Part shown: in pieces, positions 1 through 11,700 of the stretch
Position numbering within the stretch: position 1 is the first letter of the stretch
Layout of the letters: every line of letters starts with the position of its first letter
Assembly (NCBI GenBank): GCA_029718625.1
Contig: CM056389.1
Location: 9,791,987-9,855,986 of the forward strand
Direction of reading: 5' to 3'
Source: Synaphobranchus kaupii
Lineage: Eukaryota > Chordata > Actinopteri > Anguilliformes > Synaphobranchidae
Length of the DNA: 64,000 nt
Translations under genes and position numbers: made by a program
The notes under the pieces: model-generated
Seen by the model: the letters and a program-made list of their open reading frames with translations, nothing else
What the model was told of the DNA's origin: nothing
Database searches by the model: none

Positions 1-26
1 TATATATATATATATATATATATATA
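1..26. repeat. (TA)n microsatellite at window edge
   Basis: The window opens with an uninterrupted TA dinucleotide run. It is probably truncated by the window edge. Confidence 0.95.
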
Positions 27-2276
27 ATAATAGTGCTCATCGTCCTTAAATGAAATATACTCACCAGCTCCCTCTCTCTCTCCCTCTCTTTTCTCTTTCA
101 GATGGAAGCGAAAGTGATCCCTCGTTCTAAAATAAGTCTGTGACTTTGTTGCGTATGGCATATTGTCATATTTCACGGACATCCGCTTTCCCAGGAAAGC
201 GAAAATAATTTAGTGTATAAATATATACAAATTGTATATGTATACATATATATATCTAAGAAAAACCAAAATGACATTTATGGATGCATTCATATGTGTG
301 TATTGAGGCATTGCAGATGAAGATAGTCAAATATGGTTATTTATTTAATATGGTTATTTATTTAACTATGTGTATTAAGATGAGCTGTGTGCAGTGCACT
401 ACAGCAGCGTGTTGTTTGGGTTTTGGTTGCCTTTATTGAAGTGGGGGGGTTTACCTTATGAGCGCACTTTAACATACAGACACGTCTGTATTCAATCAGA
501 ACGAGGAACCCCTGCTACAAGACTGAATAAAAAAAATCTTTATTTAAAAAAAAAGCAACACTGCTATTTATGAATTTAAAAAATCACAAACATGTTTACT
601 GCTCCGTGTTTGTGATGCAGAGGCACAAACTTAAAGCGCTAAATATTTCTGAGGAAACTGGAAGCTGGAGGATTATTATTATTATTATTATCCAGCAGAA
701 GCTAACTAGCCCATCAATCTGAAAGATATTTACAAGGTTTTGGGGTGCTCTGGAAGACATTAACAAAGTTTTTTCAGGGGCGCTCTCCTTTCGTCACACG
801 ACCTTTAACCCCTCAAACATCCACCTTGTTCTTATCCAGTTTTCGCAGGATTTAAATAAAAAGTTTTGAGTTTTGAGTGTCTGCATCGCAATGAGTGGGC
901 ATTTATTTAAAACATGTTTGAAGCGCTGTAAACATTGTTCTTGCTGTACTTTTTTCCAGTTATAGAGGAGGCCTGGGGCTGTTTTTGTTAATATTCCCAT
1001 TGGAACACAGTGCTGGCCTCCTCTTCAGTTGTGGCCTATGGGTCTGCTATTGTGGTACATAGAGAATGGCGCCACCTGCAGCCCCTGTGTAGTACTGCAG
1101 AGCTTTCGAAGACGGCCATAGATTTATAGGTTGTCAAAGGGTGGCAGGCAAACTGGATTTAGGGGGCGTTATATCCCCCTAACTCTTGCCCACGCTTGTC
1201 AACCCAGTGGCCTGCTGACCTCTACTCTAGTTTTATTTTCAGGGGTCAGAATATTGGTCCAGTGGTTGGTTAATTAAAAAAATATATTTATTTATTTTTA
1301 AGAGTTGAGTAGATGAAAAAACGTATTCAATGTTGAGTAAAGAGTAAGTAAAAATAAAGAATGTATATTTTTATTAAATTTGTTTAATCATGTGACACAG
1401 ACTGAGAACGGTTTTAATTTTCTCACGGTGTCGATACGCTAACGTAGGGTAGTCTACGGTAAAAGTAAAGGATTGATTCCTGTGTTCGAGCTATTATAAT
1501 GCTACGTTTGATGAAAAAATGTTTACAAAAGTGTTATTCCTGTATGTGTGAAATTTTTAAATAACTGTCATTAAAAGTGAATACATATCTCTTTGGATAT
1601 ATGCATATGCACTAAAGTGATTCATGTATTGTGTAACCAAACTGTTGCTTAAATCGATATATTTATTGCTTTAGTAATGTCGGTCTGTATATAACAAGTT
1701 TTTTTATGTAAGAAAGAAATTATATATTTATGATATCGCGGGATATCGAGGAATGTGCATCGTGAAAATTTATCTTGTCATCGCTGATAAGTGTATTTGG
1801 GTGTCAATCAAATGCATTTATATTAAAGTGCACTTAAACTTGCTCTGTGTCTTCCTGTCCTTTGCGACGTTCTGTGATGTCACAATGGCCAGACGTCATA
1901 GTGCCGTTGTCTCGGTCCCTTTTCAGCTCTTTGTCATCATCTCTTCAATCGATCTCCATCCCTTCCCTCTCCCAATCTCACCCTCACACACACTCCGTCT
2001 GTCGCTCTGGTCTCCGGCTTGCTGTGATAGCGCTGACGTGCGCACTGACGCTTGCGCGAGACACGGTCGAATTCTCGCTGACGAGCTCGCGCCGCCTCGC
2101 AGGCTGTAACTGGCGTGTGCGCGCCCCCCCCCCCCCCCCGCCCCTCTCTGTGAAACACTCACGCCCACTCAGCGTACCTGCGATTTCCAAAGCACGCACT
2201 GCACTACGACGCCACGCTAACGCCATATACGGGCATTTCATCTTACGGCCAAAGCTTGTCTCCCTCCCGTCTTCTC
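27..2276. other. No gene identified; AT-rich intergenic DNA
   Basis: I see no convincing coding exon here. There are short A/T runs, an ATT triplet run near 674-690, and a C run near 2126-2139. Open frames at 1750-2370 read through simple pyrimidine-rich sequence and lack protein-like composition. A splice-acceptor-like tract at about 85-101 precedes a short open stretch, but nothing identifies it. Confidence 0.6.
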
Positions 2277-2745
2277 TCTCTCTCTCTCTCTTTTCCTCCC
2301 TCTCTCTTTCTAGCTCCCTCTCTCTCTCTTTTCCTCCCCCTCTCTCTAGCTCCCTCTCTCAGAACAGACACTGAAATTAATCTGTGTTGCTGTGCAGCCA
2401 AATCGTCACCCCCTGTCTCTCGTCTGTGTCTCTCCCCGGGTCCAGTCCCTGTCACCTACCATTTACACCCAAAATAACATCCACCTCTCAGTAAGAGACT
2501 CCTCCCCCTCTCTCTCCTTTCTCTCCCCACCCCTCCCTCTCTTTTTCCCTCTAACCCAGCCTCTCAGTAAGAGACTTCTTCCTCTCTCTCTCCTTCTCGG
2601 TCTCTCCCTGTCTCTCCCTCTCTCCCTCTCCCTTCCACTCTTTCTCTCCCTCACTCTCTCTCGCCATCTCTCTCTCTCCCTCTCTCTCTCAACATCTCTC
2701 TCTCTCTCTCTCCCTGTCTCTCTCTCCCTGTCTCTCTCTCCTACT
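2277..2745. repeat. CT-rich low-complexity tract
   Basis: Imperfect (CT)n/(CCCT)n sequence makes up nearly all of this stretch. It produces spurious Ser/Leu/Pro-rich or Arg/Glu-rich open frames on the two strands. Confidence 0.9.
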
Positions 2746-3575
2746 TATTTATATAGCGCATTTCACAACTAGTTGTCACAATACACTTCACAGAAAAACC
2801 CAGCCTAAACCCCCACAAGAGCAAGCCAAAGGCAACAGTGGCAAGGAAAAACTCCCTGGTGTAACTAGAAAGAAACCTTGGGAGGAACTAGACTCAAGGG
2901 GGGAACCCATCCTCCTCTGGTCGGCTCAGGGTCTAGGGCTTAATGACCAGCATGGTCAAAACAGCCAATGTCCATGTTAATAGAATTAGCAGCAGCTAGA
3001 TGACAGTCCAGATGTGGCGGCAATGATGGTGGGGAACCGGGCGCCGATGGCGGCGGGAGCAGCTGGCAGCGGTGGTAAGGAGGGAGGGGCAAGCGGCAAC
3101 GGACAGGAAGCCGGACAGCAACTCTCGAGATGCGGGGCATAAGCCCCGCCGGCAGAATGTGAAAAAAAGAGAGAGAGAAAACAGTTAGGGGAAGTGTAAT
3201 AGAGCAGCAGGAGCACCAACTGGAGGGGTGGGGGGTGGGGAAGGGGTGGGAGGGTTGGACAGGTGCCCCCGCCAGGAGTAATCTATGGCTGCATAGCTAT
3301 GAAGACAGAGTTTGAGAAACCATGCAGTCATGAGAGGGAAAACAATCCTACCCACCTATCAAGAGCCAGCCCAGGAAGATGGGGTCACAGCTGTTGACAG
3401 ATGACAGTAAGGAAAGGATGCCACCCCACATTACTCTATGGCTAAATGCTTATCTGGTCCTGTCTCCGGACTACAACTAGTTATAAGCCTGATCATAAAG
3501 GTACGTTTTTAATCTAGACTTAAATATTGAGGCTGTGTCTGATTCCCTTATAATCAGGAGGAACAGGGGAAGCTC
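2746..3575. repeat. Dispersed fish repeat (unclassified)
   Basis: Sequence around 2815-2910 (GGCAAGGAAAAACTCCCT, then GAAACCTTGGGAGGAACTAG and a CATCCTCCTCTGG block) has the look of a dispersed repeat seen scattered through ray-finned fish genomes. I recognise the motif but cannot name the family. No coding sequence is visible, and the boundaries are approximate. Confidence 0.45.
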
Positions 3576-3690
3576 CTAACTTTTAGGACGCCGCTGTCGG
3601 GGGAGGTTGACGCTGTGAGTAAGAGGGCGCTGTACACTGTGCGTGTAAAGGCTTGGCACCTTCTTTCCCTGGGAGAGGTGAGGGCAGAGG

Positions 3691-4866
3691 TTGGGCCAAA
3701 ATGTTACGCCTGCTTTTGAAAAATCTGACCCTGCACTGGGGGAGGATTGCCCCCTCTGTGAGGAGGGCAAAACTGTGCCATCTGTTTGTGCAATACGACC
3801 GGTGGTCTGCCTCGTTTGCATTGTGCCATTGTGCCATCTGTTTGTGCAATACGACCGGTGGTGCCTCGTTTGCATTGTGCCATCTGTTTGTGCAATACGA
3901 CCGGTGGTCTGCCTCGTTTGCATTGTGCCATCTGTTTGTGCAATACGACCGGTGGTCTGCCTCGTTTGCATTGTGCCATCTGTTTGTGCAATACGACCGG
4001 TGGCCTGCCTCGTTTGCATTGTGCCATCTGTTTGTGCAATACGACCGGTGGTGCCTCGTTTGCATTGTGCCATCTGTTTGTGCAATACGACCGGTGGTGC
4101 CTCGTTTGCATTGTGCCATCTGTTTGTACAATACGACCGGTGGTCTGCCTCGTTTGCATTGTGCCATCTGTTTGTGCAATATGACCGGTGGTCTGCCTCG
4201 TTTGCATTGTGCCATCTGTTTGTGCAATACGACCGGTGGTCTGCCTCGTTTGCATTGTGCCATCTGTTTGTGCAATACGACCGGTGGTCTGCCTCATTTG
4301 CATTGTGCCATCTGTTTGTGCAATACGACCGGTGGCCTGCCTCGTTTACATTGTGCCATCTGTTTGTGCAATACGACCGGTGGTCTGCCTCGTTTGCATT
4401 GTGCCATCTGTTTGTACAATACGACCGGTGGCCTGCCTCGTTTGCATTGTGCCATCTGTTTGTGCAATACGACCGGTGGTCTGCCTCGTTTGCATTGTGC
4501 CATCTGTTTGTGCAATACGACCGGTGGTCTGCCTCGTTTACATTGTGCCGTCTGTTTGTGCAATACGACCGGTGGTCTGCCTCGTTTGCATTGTTGAGGG
4601 ACCTGCGTGAGAGGCTTGAGTTGGTTTTGGATTTGCAGGGTTTTCATTCTGGGTCCGGGGTACACTGCAGTGCACAAACAAAGACTATCGTTGATCAACT
4701 TCTTGTTGGGCAGGCTAAGCTCGCGGTTTGGATCATGAGAAGGAACAGGATCCAAGAGGGGCAGGCAACTGATCCCGTGCTAATTTTAAGGGGGATGGTT
4801 TTACAGCGACTCCATATACAGTTTGTGTTTTTTAGTCTCTGCAACAACATAGACAGTTTTATGTAA
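3691..4866 (+). mobile_element. 3' end of a non-LTR retrotransposon ORF2 (LINE), interrupted by a minisatellite
   Basis: An open frame begins with a Cys-rich segment (CPLCEEGKT) and ends with LLVGQAKLAVWIMRRNRIQ, LRGMVLQRLHIQF and a terminal SLCNNIDSFM. This resembles the C-terminal part after the reverse transcriptase in fish LINE ORF2 proteins, where a zinc-knuckle-like Cys/His segment precedes a QAKLAI.RR-type tail. The Cys motif is followed by HLFVQYDRW, and that segment has been tandemly amplified (separate entry). No reverse-transcriptase core is visible upstream, so this is a 5'-truncated dead copy. The family assignment is from memory of conserved tail motifs and is moderately sure. 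Confidence 0.5.
3772..4597. repeat. 48-bp minisatellite (about 17 units) inside the LINE ORF
   Basis: The unit starts GTGCCATCTGTTTGTGCAAT and continues ACGACCGGTGGTCTGCCTCG; the usual period is 48 bp, with some 44-bp units that lack TCTG. A period of 48 keeps all frames open, which explains long but meaningless open frames on both strands. Scattered variants (GTACAATACG, TTACATTG, CTCATTTG) mark individual units. Confidence 0.95.
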
Positions 4867-4869
4867 ATC

Positions 4870-5180
4870 TGGTGTGTAAATGAGGCTATCTGTGTTGTCG
4901 ATAACGATGGGGGCTATATGGAGTGTTTTTAAACTGTTCTTGTAAGTTTTAATGTTTTACTGGAAGTCTGTGTTTTGATGGTTTTATAGTTTCGTATTGG
5001 TTTTATTGTGGTGCTGCTATTTATTTATTTATGTTTTTACTCTTTTGGCATATTGTCCCTTTATATTCCTTTTAAATACATTTTGATGGATCGGAAGTTA
5101 TAGTATTTTAGTTCTTCTATAATAAATGTTCTGTAAATACTTTTTTTGCAATTTTAAATAAAGGTTACATAAAAAATTAA
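4870..5180. other. AT-rich DNA, probably LINE 3' UTR
   Basis: T-rich sequence follows the LINE stop codon and ends in AATAAAG near 5157. It is plausibly the 3' untranslated tail of the element. No gene is seen. Confidence 0.4.
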
Positions 5181-5184
5181 AAAA

Positions 5185-5318
5185 TCTCCCTCTCTTTCTC
5201 TCTCTCCCTCTCTCTCCCTCCCTTTCTTTCTCTCCCTCTCTCTCTGCCTCCCTCTCTTTCTCTCCCTCTCTCTCCCTCTTTTTCTCTCCCTTTCTCGCTC
5301 CCTCCCTCTCTCTCTCCG
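5185..5318. repeat. CT-rich low-complexity tract
   Basis: Imperfect CCCTCTCT repeats; no gene. Confidence 0.9.
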
Positions 5319-5483
5319 AAAGCCGGATGTTCTTTAAGAACTAAAGATGGGTAAAAATAGAAAAGATGTGAAAAGGGAAAATCTTCCACAAAAGAGCGCT
5401 GGTGTTAAAGTCGTTTACACAAGGAGCATCTTCCTGTGTTCCATGGCCTACCTCCCACACACCCCCCTCTCTGTGTGTGTGTG

Positions 5484-5515
<32 letters not shown>

Positions 5516-5586
5516 TCATCTCTATCCCTCTGCATGCCCTAACGCACGCATGACGTTAAAACGGCCCCTTCTCTCTCCTCTCTCTC

Positions 5587-5700
5587 TCAATTCAATTCAA
5601 AAATGCTTTATTGGCATGAATGTTTCAAAACAATATTGCCAAAGTAGGTAACTGATAATATTGTAAACTGCATTTACAATCTAAATAAAGAAAATAAAAT
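5587..5700 (-). mobile_element. LINE 3' tail, reverse orientation
   Basis: On the - strand this ends with the tail AATAAAGCATTTTTGAATTG followed by AATTG repeats, as in many fish LINEs. The same sequence recurs at 9712-9830, where it joins a longer - strand LINE. Confidence 0.6.
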
Positions 5701-5899
5701 AAATACATTCACAAATTAGGACCAGGTAGACATAATGATAATGTACATACATACTGTACATACATAAATACATACATAGTGCTTTTCCCCTATGCCTGAC
5801 CCATCTTCATCTTCATCATCATCGTCATCGTAATCACACCTTTACTCCGTCCTATTGCCTCTGTTTTCTCTCGTTCCCAGGTCATCCTGCTCCTGCTTT

Positions 5900-6075
5900 A
5901 CATCCCTCTCTCTTCCTCCCTCCATCCCTCTCTCTCTCCCTTCCTCTATCCCTCTCTTTCTCCCTTCCTCCATCTCTCTCTCTCCCTCCCTCCATCCCTT
6001 TCTCTCTCCCTCCATCCCTCTCTCCCTCCACCCCTCTCTTTCTCTCCCTCCCTCCATCCCTCTCTCCTCCATTCA
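5900..6075. repeat. CT-rich (CCCTCCAT)n tract
   Basis: Low-complexity CCCTCCATCCCTCTCT repeats; no gene. Confidence 0.9.
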
Positions 6076-6544
6076 CACATGACTCTCATACCCCCTCTCC
6101 CCTGACTCAGTGTGATGTAATTTCCTCTCCGTTTTACAAAAGCGTATTTTTCAGATCCCCCACCGTGACACCAGCCAGGTGTACAAAAATAACAAAGTGA
6201 ATACATAAACTGCACGATTTATGCTCCAAGTTAAGCTTTTCCCTGCGGTCAGTCAAATCCCAACTCAAATTGACAGAAAATTAACGGGTTTTCTACAGCT
6301 CTGGGAGTGGCTTAACTGTGTGTGATTTCTGCACTTCCAAGCTGGATAACACATCCATTCTTAAATAAGAGTTTTGGACAAAACCTCAAGAAAATCATTT
6401 GCAAATCGTGCTTTAAAAGAAAGAAACTAAAGCATTGATCCACAGTGTGCGGTAGCCCTATACTAGTGTGGGTCCTTCGTCTGTTAAATTGCTCGTCTTG
6501 CTCAGGTGTCAGGCTGGAACTGAATTGGTAGAAATGACACAGTA

Positions 6545-7981
6545 AATGGCGCCACCCGGTGGTTCAGTACAAGTACAGCAAACGCACACTCCACAGAGGT
6601 CGTGACCGAATTCGATCCCTTCGCCCCTTTGGGGCGCATATTTGAGTCAACTTCGTCAAAAGGCTTTTGAGTGGGCGATTTTTTCTCACAAATGGGGGTA
6701 CTTAACACATCAGGATGAACCCCTTATTTCCAGGGTTTTGTTGAGGGAATTCAGGAGCACACTCATCTGCAGGGCCGTGTCCGAATGCGACCCCTGTTCC
6801 CTGTCCACTGTCCCCTGTCCACTCAGACCCCTGTCTACTATGTACCCTGTCCCCTCACATTGCAAGCAGTGTGTGAACGAAATCCAGCAAAACTCTTTCC
6901 AAAGTAGTGAGGAAGTAGTTTGTAATATTTATTTTAAATTTTTTATTTTTATTGAGAATATCAATCAGTTAACATATGATGATTGTTACAAAGTGCAGAT
7001 TATGAATGAAGATTGAATTAACAAAAATTAAAAAAAGAAGTAGTTTGTAATATGAGCCTATCTTGTACCATAGATATGCATATACGTTTTTACTTACTGA
7101 AATTGTTGGATGAGTGCGCCGTTCTGCAGATGACTGCTCCTGAATTCCCTCAACATATAATAAGGGGTTCATCCTGGTATTTTAAGTGCCCCCATTTTTG
7201 AGAAAAGTCACCCACTCAAAAGGTTTTTGACAAAGTGGACTCAAATATGCGTACTCAAAAGGGTGTAGGGGTCGTATTAGGACACAGCTGTGCACTCATC
7301 CGACAATTTCAGTAAGTAACCAGGAAGTAAAAACATAAAAGACGTAGAGCGTATATGCATATAGAAGAGTGGGTCATATTACAAACTATTCTTTTTTTAT
7401 TTTTGTTAATTTAATATTCATTCATAATCTGCACTTTGTAACCATCGTCATATGTAAACTGATTGATATTCTCAATAAAAAAAAATAAATAAAAAAAATA
7501 TTACGAACTACTTCCTCACTAGTTTGGAAAGAGTTTTGCAGGATTTCTTTCGCACACTGCTTGCAATGTGAGGGGACAGGGCACATAGTAGACAGGGGTC
7601 TGAGTGGACAGGGGACAGTGGACAGGGGTCCTATTTGGTCACGGCCAGAGATGTGGCTCCTCACCCATGTGAAAAGCAAGGCCTTGACTGAATATGATCC
7701 CTTCACCCCTTTGAGGGCGCATATTTGAGTCAACTTCATCAAAAAGTTTTTGAGTGGGCGACTTTTTTTTCACAAATGGGGGCACTTAAAATCCCAGGAT
7801 GAACCCCTTATTTCCGGGGTTTTGTTGGTGGGATTCAGGAGCACACTCATCTGACAATTTCAGGAAGTAACCCGGAAGTAAAAACTACAACTTGTAGTAC
7901 AAAAGCGGGACATATTACAAACTATTCTTTTTATTTGAGTTAATTCTATCTTCATTCATAATCTACACTTTGTAACCATTG
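6545..7981. mobile_element. Cluster of inverted copies of a non-autonomous DNA transposon (element X)
   Basis: The most complete copy runs about 6775-7290. It starts near GGGCCGTGTCCGAATGCGAC and ends near GGGGTCGTATTAGGACACAG, which are roughly inverted termini. Flanking pieces at 6545-6775 and 7291-7981 repeat its ends in opposite orientation. A further copy lies at 37487-38846. No transposase frame is present. The short TGTCC-type termini suggest a hAT-like MITE; the family is inferred. Confidence 0.6.
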
Positions 7982-8174
7982 CAGAGGTGGAAATCCAGGG
8001 GACATAAAGTAAAAGTTCTCCCCAGTATTTTGCTCCAATCACCTGGATTTGCTAATTAACAAAATTCTTCAGCGAGGAGGTAGAACTAATTAGTGAAATC
8101 AGCTGGCTGAGTCTATGGATGGAAGAAACACATGGTAGGACTTTTACTTTATGTCCCCTAGATTTCCACCTCTG
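7982..8174. mobile_element. 193-bp hAT-like MITE with 8-bp target duplication
   Basis: Termini are CAGAGGTGGAAATCCAGGGG and its near-exact reverse complement. The element is flanked by AACCATTG on both sides (7974-7981 and 8175-8182), an 8-bp target-site duplication as made by hAT transposases. It sits inside an element X fragment. Confidence 0.85.
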
Positions 8175-8182
8175 AACCATTG

Positions 8183-8539
8183 TCATATGTAAACTAATTT
8201 TAAAGAAACAGGATAAAAAGACAGGATATAAATTCTGATCCACTCCTGTTCAGTAGGTGGCGGTAATGTTCCGCAAAACAGTTTCATCCGCCAGTAAATT
8301 CTACTACCAACAAACCAACGTCATCAAGAAGCGCCAGGAGGAGAGTAAAGCGTGAGGATAACTTGCTTTACGACTTAAACTAAACTCTTCCTTAATGACA
8401 TTTATATCTAAAAATATATAAATTCAAGATACATCATAACATCACAACAGATAGAAGAGTCCAGAGATTTTGGTAGTAGCGTTAGCTCCAGATTGCTTAG
8501 CTAGAGAGACTGAGACTTGAGCAAGGTGACCTGCGCGAG
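8183..8539 (+). promoter_or_regulatory. mrps12: Probable mrps12 promoter and non-coding first exon
   Basis: The mrps12 start codon at 8786 is preceded by a splice acceptor (TATTTTTCAG ending at 8774), so a 5' non-coding exon must lie upstream. Candidate donors are GCGAG|GTAACT near 8539 and CAAG|GTGACC near 8526. No TATA box is obvious, as is usual for housekeeping promoters. The exact start is not determinable here. Confidence 0.4.
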
Positions 8540-8785
8540 GTAACTTGTCGTGTTAGTTAGATAACCTATAATAATGTAATTCCCCGATGTCTTGCATTAC
8601 ATTAGGGAGCTTTTCGCTTATCTGTCGATATTTCAGTTTGATGTTTAAGCTTTTTTCTATATTGTGTGTGTTTATCTCACAACATAGGGTAGTGCTTGGT
8701 AGCTAACGTTAGCTAGCTCGCTGTATAATGTGGTTTCGAGTTGACATTTTATTGTATTGCCTGCTATTTTTCAGGAGCCGACGCG

Positions 8786-11700
8786 ATGACTTTCCTCGGA
8801 AGTTTGGGACCGCTGATGTCGTCTCTAATGCAGGGTGGGTTACGCTGAACGAGCATCCCTGTCGCATCCCAATGGCATCGCTGCTGTGATGGCTGGTGAT
8901 GACAGTAGGCATGCTAGTATGCGATAAATTTAAATTTAATTGCTCAAATTCAGTCATGCTTTTATAAGCAATTTCATTAAGGTGGTCTATTCTTCAATGT
9001 CATGATGTATAACGTCAGTGCTACAAATTCAGTTAATTAAATTTTAATAACGTGTGATCAAACATAATTTCTCGTAGGAGAGACAGTTTATCCACGTGCA
9101 GCTTGGACAGCAATGGTTTCCCAGTAGATAAACCAATTCATTTAAAGTGTTACTGCCTTTTTAACAAAACCTGAATCAGTAAAAATTAATATGATATAAA
9201 AAGACAGTATAATACTATTCAAGTGTAATTAAAGATGCTGTGTACAGCACTGGCCATCACTACCTTATTACCTTACCTGGGTAGTATTTATATTTCATGC
9301 ATTGTTAAAAATGCAAATCTGTTCACTTTTAATTGTCGAGAACCTTGCAGAAAGTTATGTAAAAACAAACAGTAAAGAAAAATCCAGTCAGAACCAATGT
9401 GTCAAAAGAGCTGATCGGGGTGATTCAGTGGTATGGACTCACTGATTCAGTGGTATTGACTCACTGATTCAGTGGTAGCGTAAGGATCTTAAACCTGTCA
9501 ACCTGCATGAGAACTGAACCAGCTGCTCCTAAGCTGTGAGTGAACGGAGCCCCATTGAGCTCAGCAAACTGTCCAAATGGGGAAAATACAAACGAAAAAA
9601 GCCAACAGAACATTGAAAGCTTTTGAAAGTAAGACTATCGTCTGCATGCAGACGGCCACAATGCACACATGCCCTGTTAAAACGGCCCCTTCTCTCTCCT
9701 CTCTCTCTCTCAATTCAATTCAAAAATGCTTTATTGGCATGAATGTTTCACAACAATATTGCCAAAGCAGGATAACACTGTAAACTGCATTTACAATCTA
9801 AATAAAGAAAATAAAATAAATACATTCACAAATTAGGAACAGGTAGACAATAATGAGAATGTACATACATACATACATACATACATACTGTACATAGTGC
9901 TTTTCCCCTATGCCTTTGGTTCTAACAGGTTGTCCCTCAGGTTGTGGCAGGAGGCTACATATCTGGCAGCCAGCACTGCACATGCAGGTCGCTCTCCTAG
10001 AATATAGGGGAGTCTTTCCTCTTCTGTGAGGCTGTGGAACTCTGGGGGGATTGGGATACAATTTATTCCTTATGTTTATATATTTTTTATATTTTGTGGG
10101 GCTGATATTGCAGCCCTGTTTCACCCCGTGCCCCTGTTTGCTTGTTTCCAATTTTTACCGCAAATTTATTATTTGTGTGCATTGTTTTGATTACATGAAA
10201 ATATTTTCCCCCTACACCACTTTCAATAGGTTCAAGGAAACGGCCTTCATGCCAAATAGAGTCAAATGCTTTTTTTGGTTTACATATTTATCTATTAGGG
10301 TTTCTATAAGTCTAAAATACTACAAAAAACCTTCCCCAGGTTGCTGCTTACACAGATGCCTCTGTAATTATTAGGGTCGAATTTGTCTCCACTCTTAAAT
10401 ATAGGGGTTATTAATCCTTCATTCCTGATTTTAGGGAAATGGCCTACACTGAGAACAAAATTGAACAGTTTTAGTATGGCCTATTTAAATTTGTGGTTTG
10501 TGTGTTTTAGTATTTCGTTCCGCTGGCTCTTCTGGGCTTTTAGTTTGTCTTCTAATTCCGTCTCTGTAATGGGGTAATCCAGTGGATTTTGGTTCGATTT
10601 TGAAAGTTATTTCATTTTTCACATTATTTAAGTTTTAGTTTTTTCTTGTTCTAATTTTTTGTTTTTGTTTTACTATATGTTTTTAAAATGATTGTTCCAT
10701 ATATCTCCATTTTGGAATGCCAGTTCATCATAATTTGTTTTATTTAATGAATACCAATTTTCCCAGAACTTATTTGAGTTAATAGATTCCTCAATGTCTT
10801 GTAGTTGATTTTGGAGGTATTGTAGCTCTTGACTTTCTGGTTGCTTGTGTTTTTGTTTGGATCATTTTGTGAGAGTTTTTCTTATTTGCTTGCAATCCGA
10901 ATCAAACCATTTTTCATTAATCGCTTTCTTTGGTTTATTTTTTGAATTATGTTAAATTTGATATTGATGCCAAATTATTTAAAAAATGTTGTTGATGTTC
11001 TCTACTGCTAGGTTTACACCTTCTTTGTTGTGAGGATATACACTACTCACAAAAAGTTAGGGATATTTGGCTTTCGGGTGAAATTTATGGAAAATGTAAG
11101 TTCACGCTACAGTGATATTATACGTATCATGAAAGTAGGGCATTTAAGTAGAAGCATGCAATGGTGATTTCCTCATCTCAAACAATTTATTGAAACAAAA
11201 GCCAACAACAGTGGTGGGTATACCACAACAAAAATGTCAATGTCTCAATAACTTGTCATGTGCCCTTGAGCATCAATTACAGCTTGACAACGACGTCTCA
11301 TGCTGTTCACAAGTCGACTTATTGTCTGCTGAGGCATATGGCATCCCACTCTTCTTGAAGGGAGGCCCTCAGGTCATTGAGGTTCTGGGGTACAGAGTTA
11401 CGAGCCTCTACACGGTGAGTCAGCTGATCCCATAGGTTTTCTATGGGATTCAGGTCTGGAGAAAGTGCAGGCCACTCCATTTGAGGTACCCCAGTCTCCA
11501 GCAGCCTTTCCCTAATGATGCGACCTCGATGAGCTGGAGCATTGTCGTCCATGAAGATGAAATTAGGCCTGTGTTGTTCATGCAGGGGCACAATGACTGG
11601 ATTAATGATGTTATTCAGGTAGTATGGGCTTGTCACTGTACCACTCACAAAGTGTAGGGCAGTTCTGTATTGACTAGACACACCTGCCCACACTGTAACA

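Noticed and set aside
85..145. Possible terminal coding exon after a CTCTTTTCTCTTTCAG tract
   Set aside because: Only about a dozen codons are open and no gene family can be recognised. The pyrimidine tract may be chance low complexity.
3583..4597. Several long frames on both strands over the 48-bp array
   Set aside because: Artefacts of a period divisible by three. Only the + frame continuing into the LINE tail has any protein resemblance.
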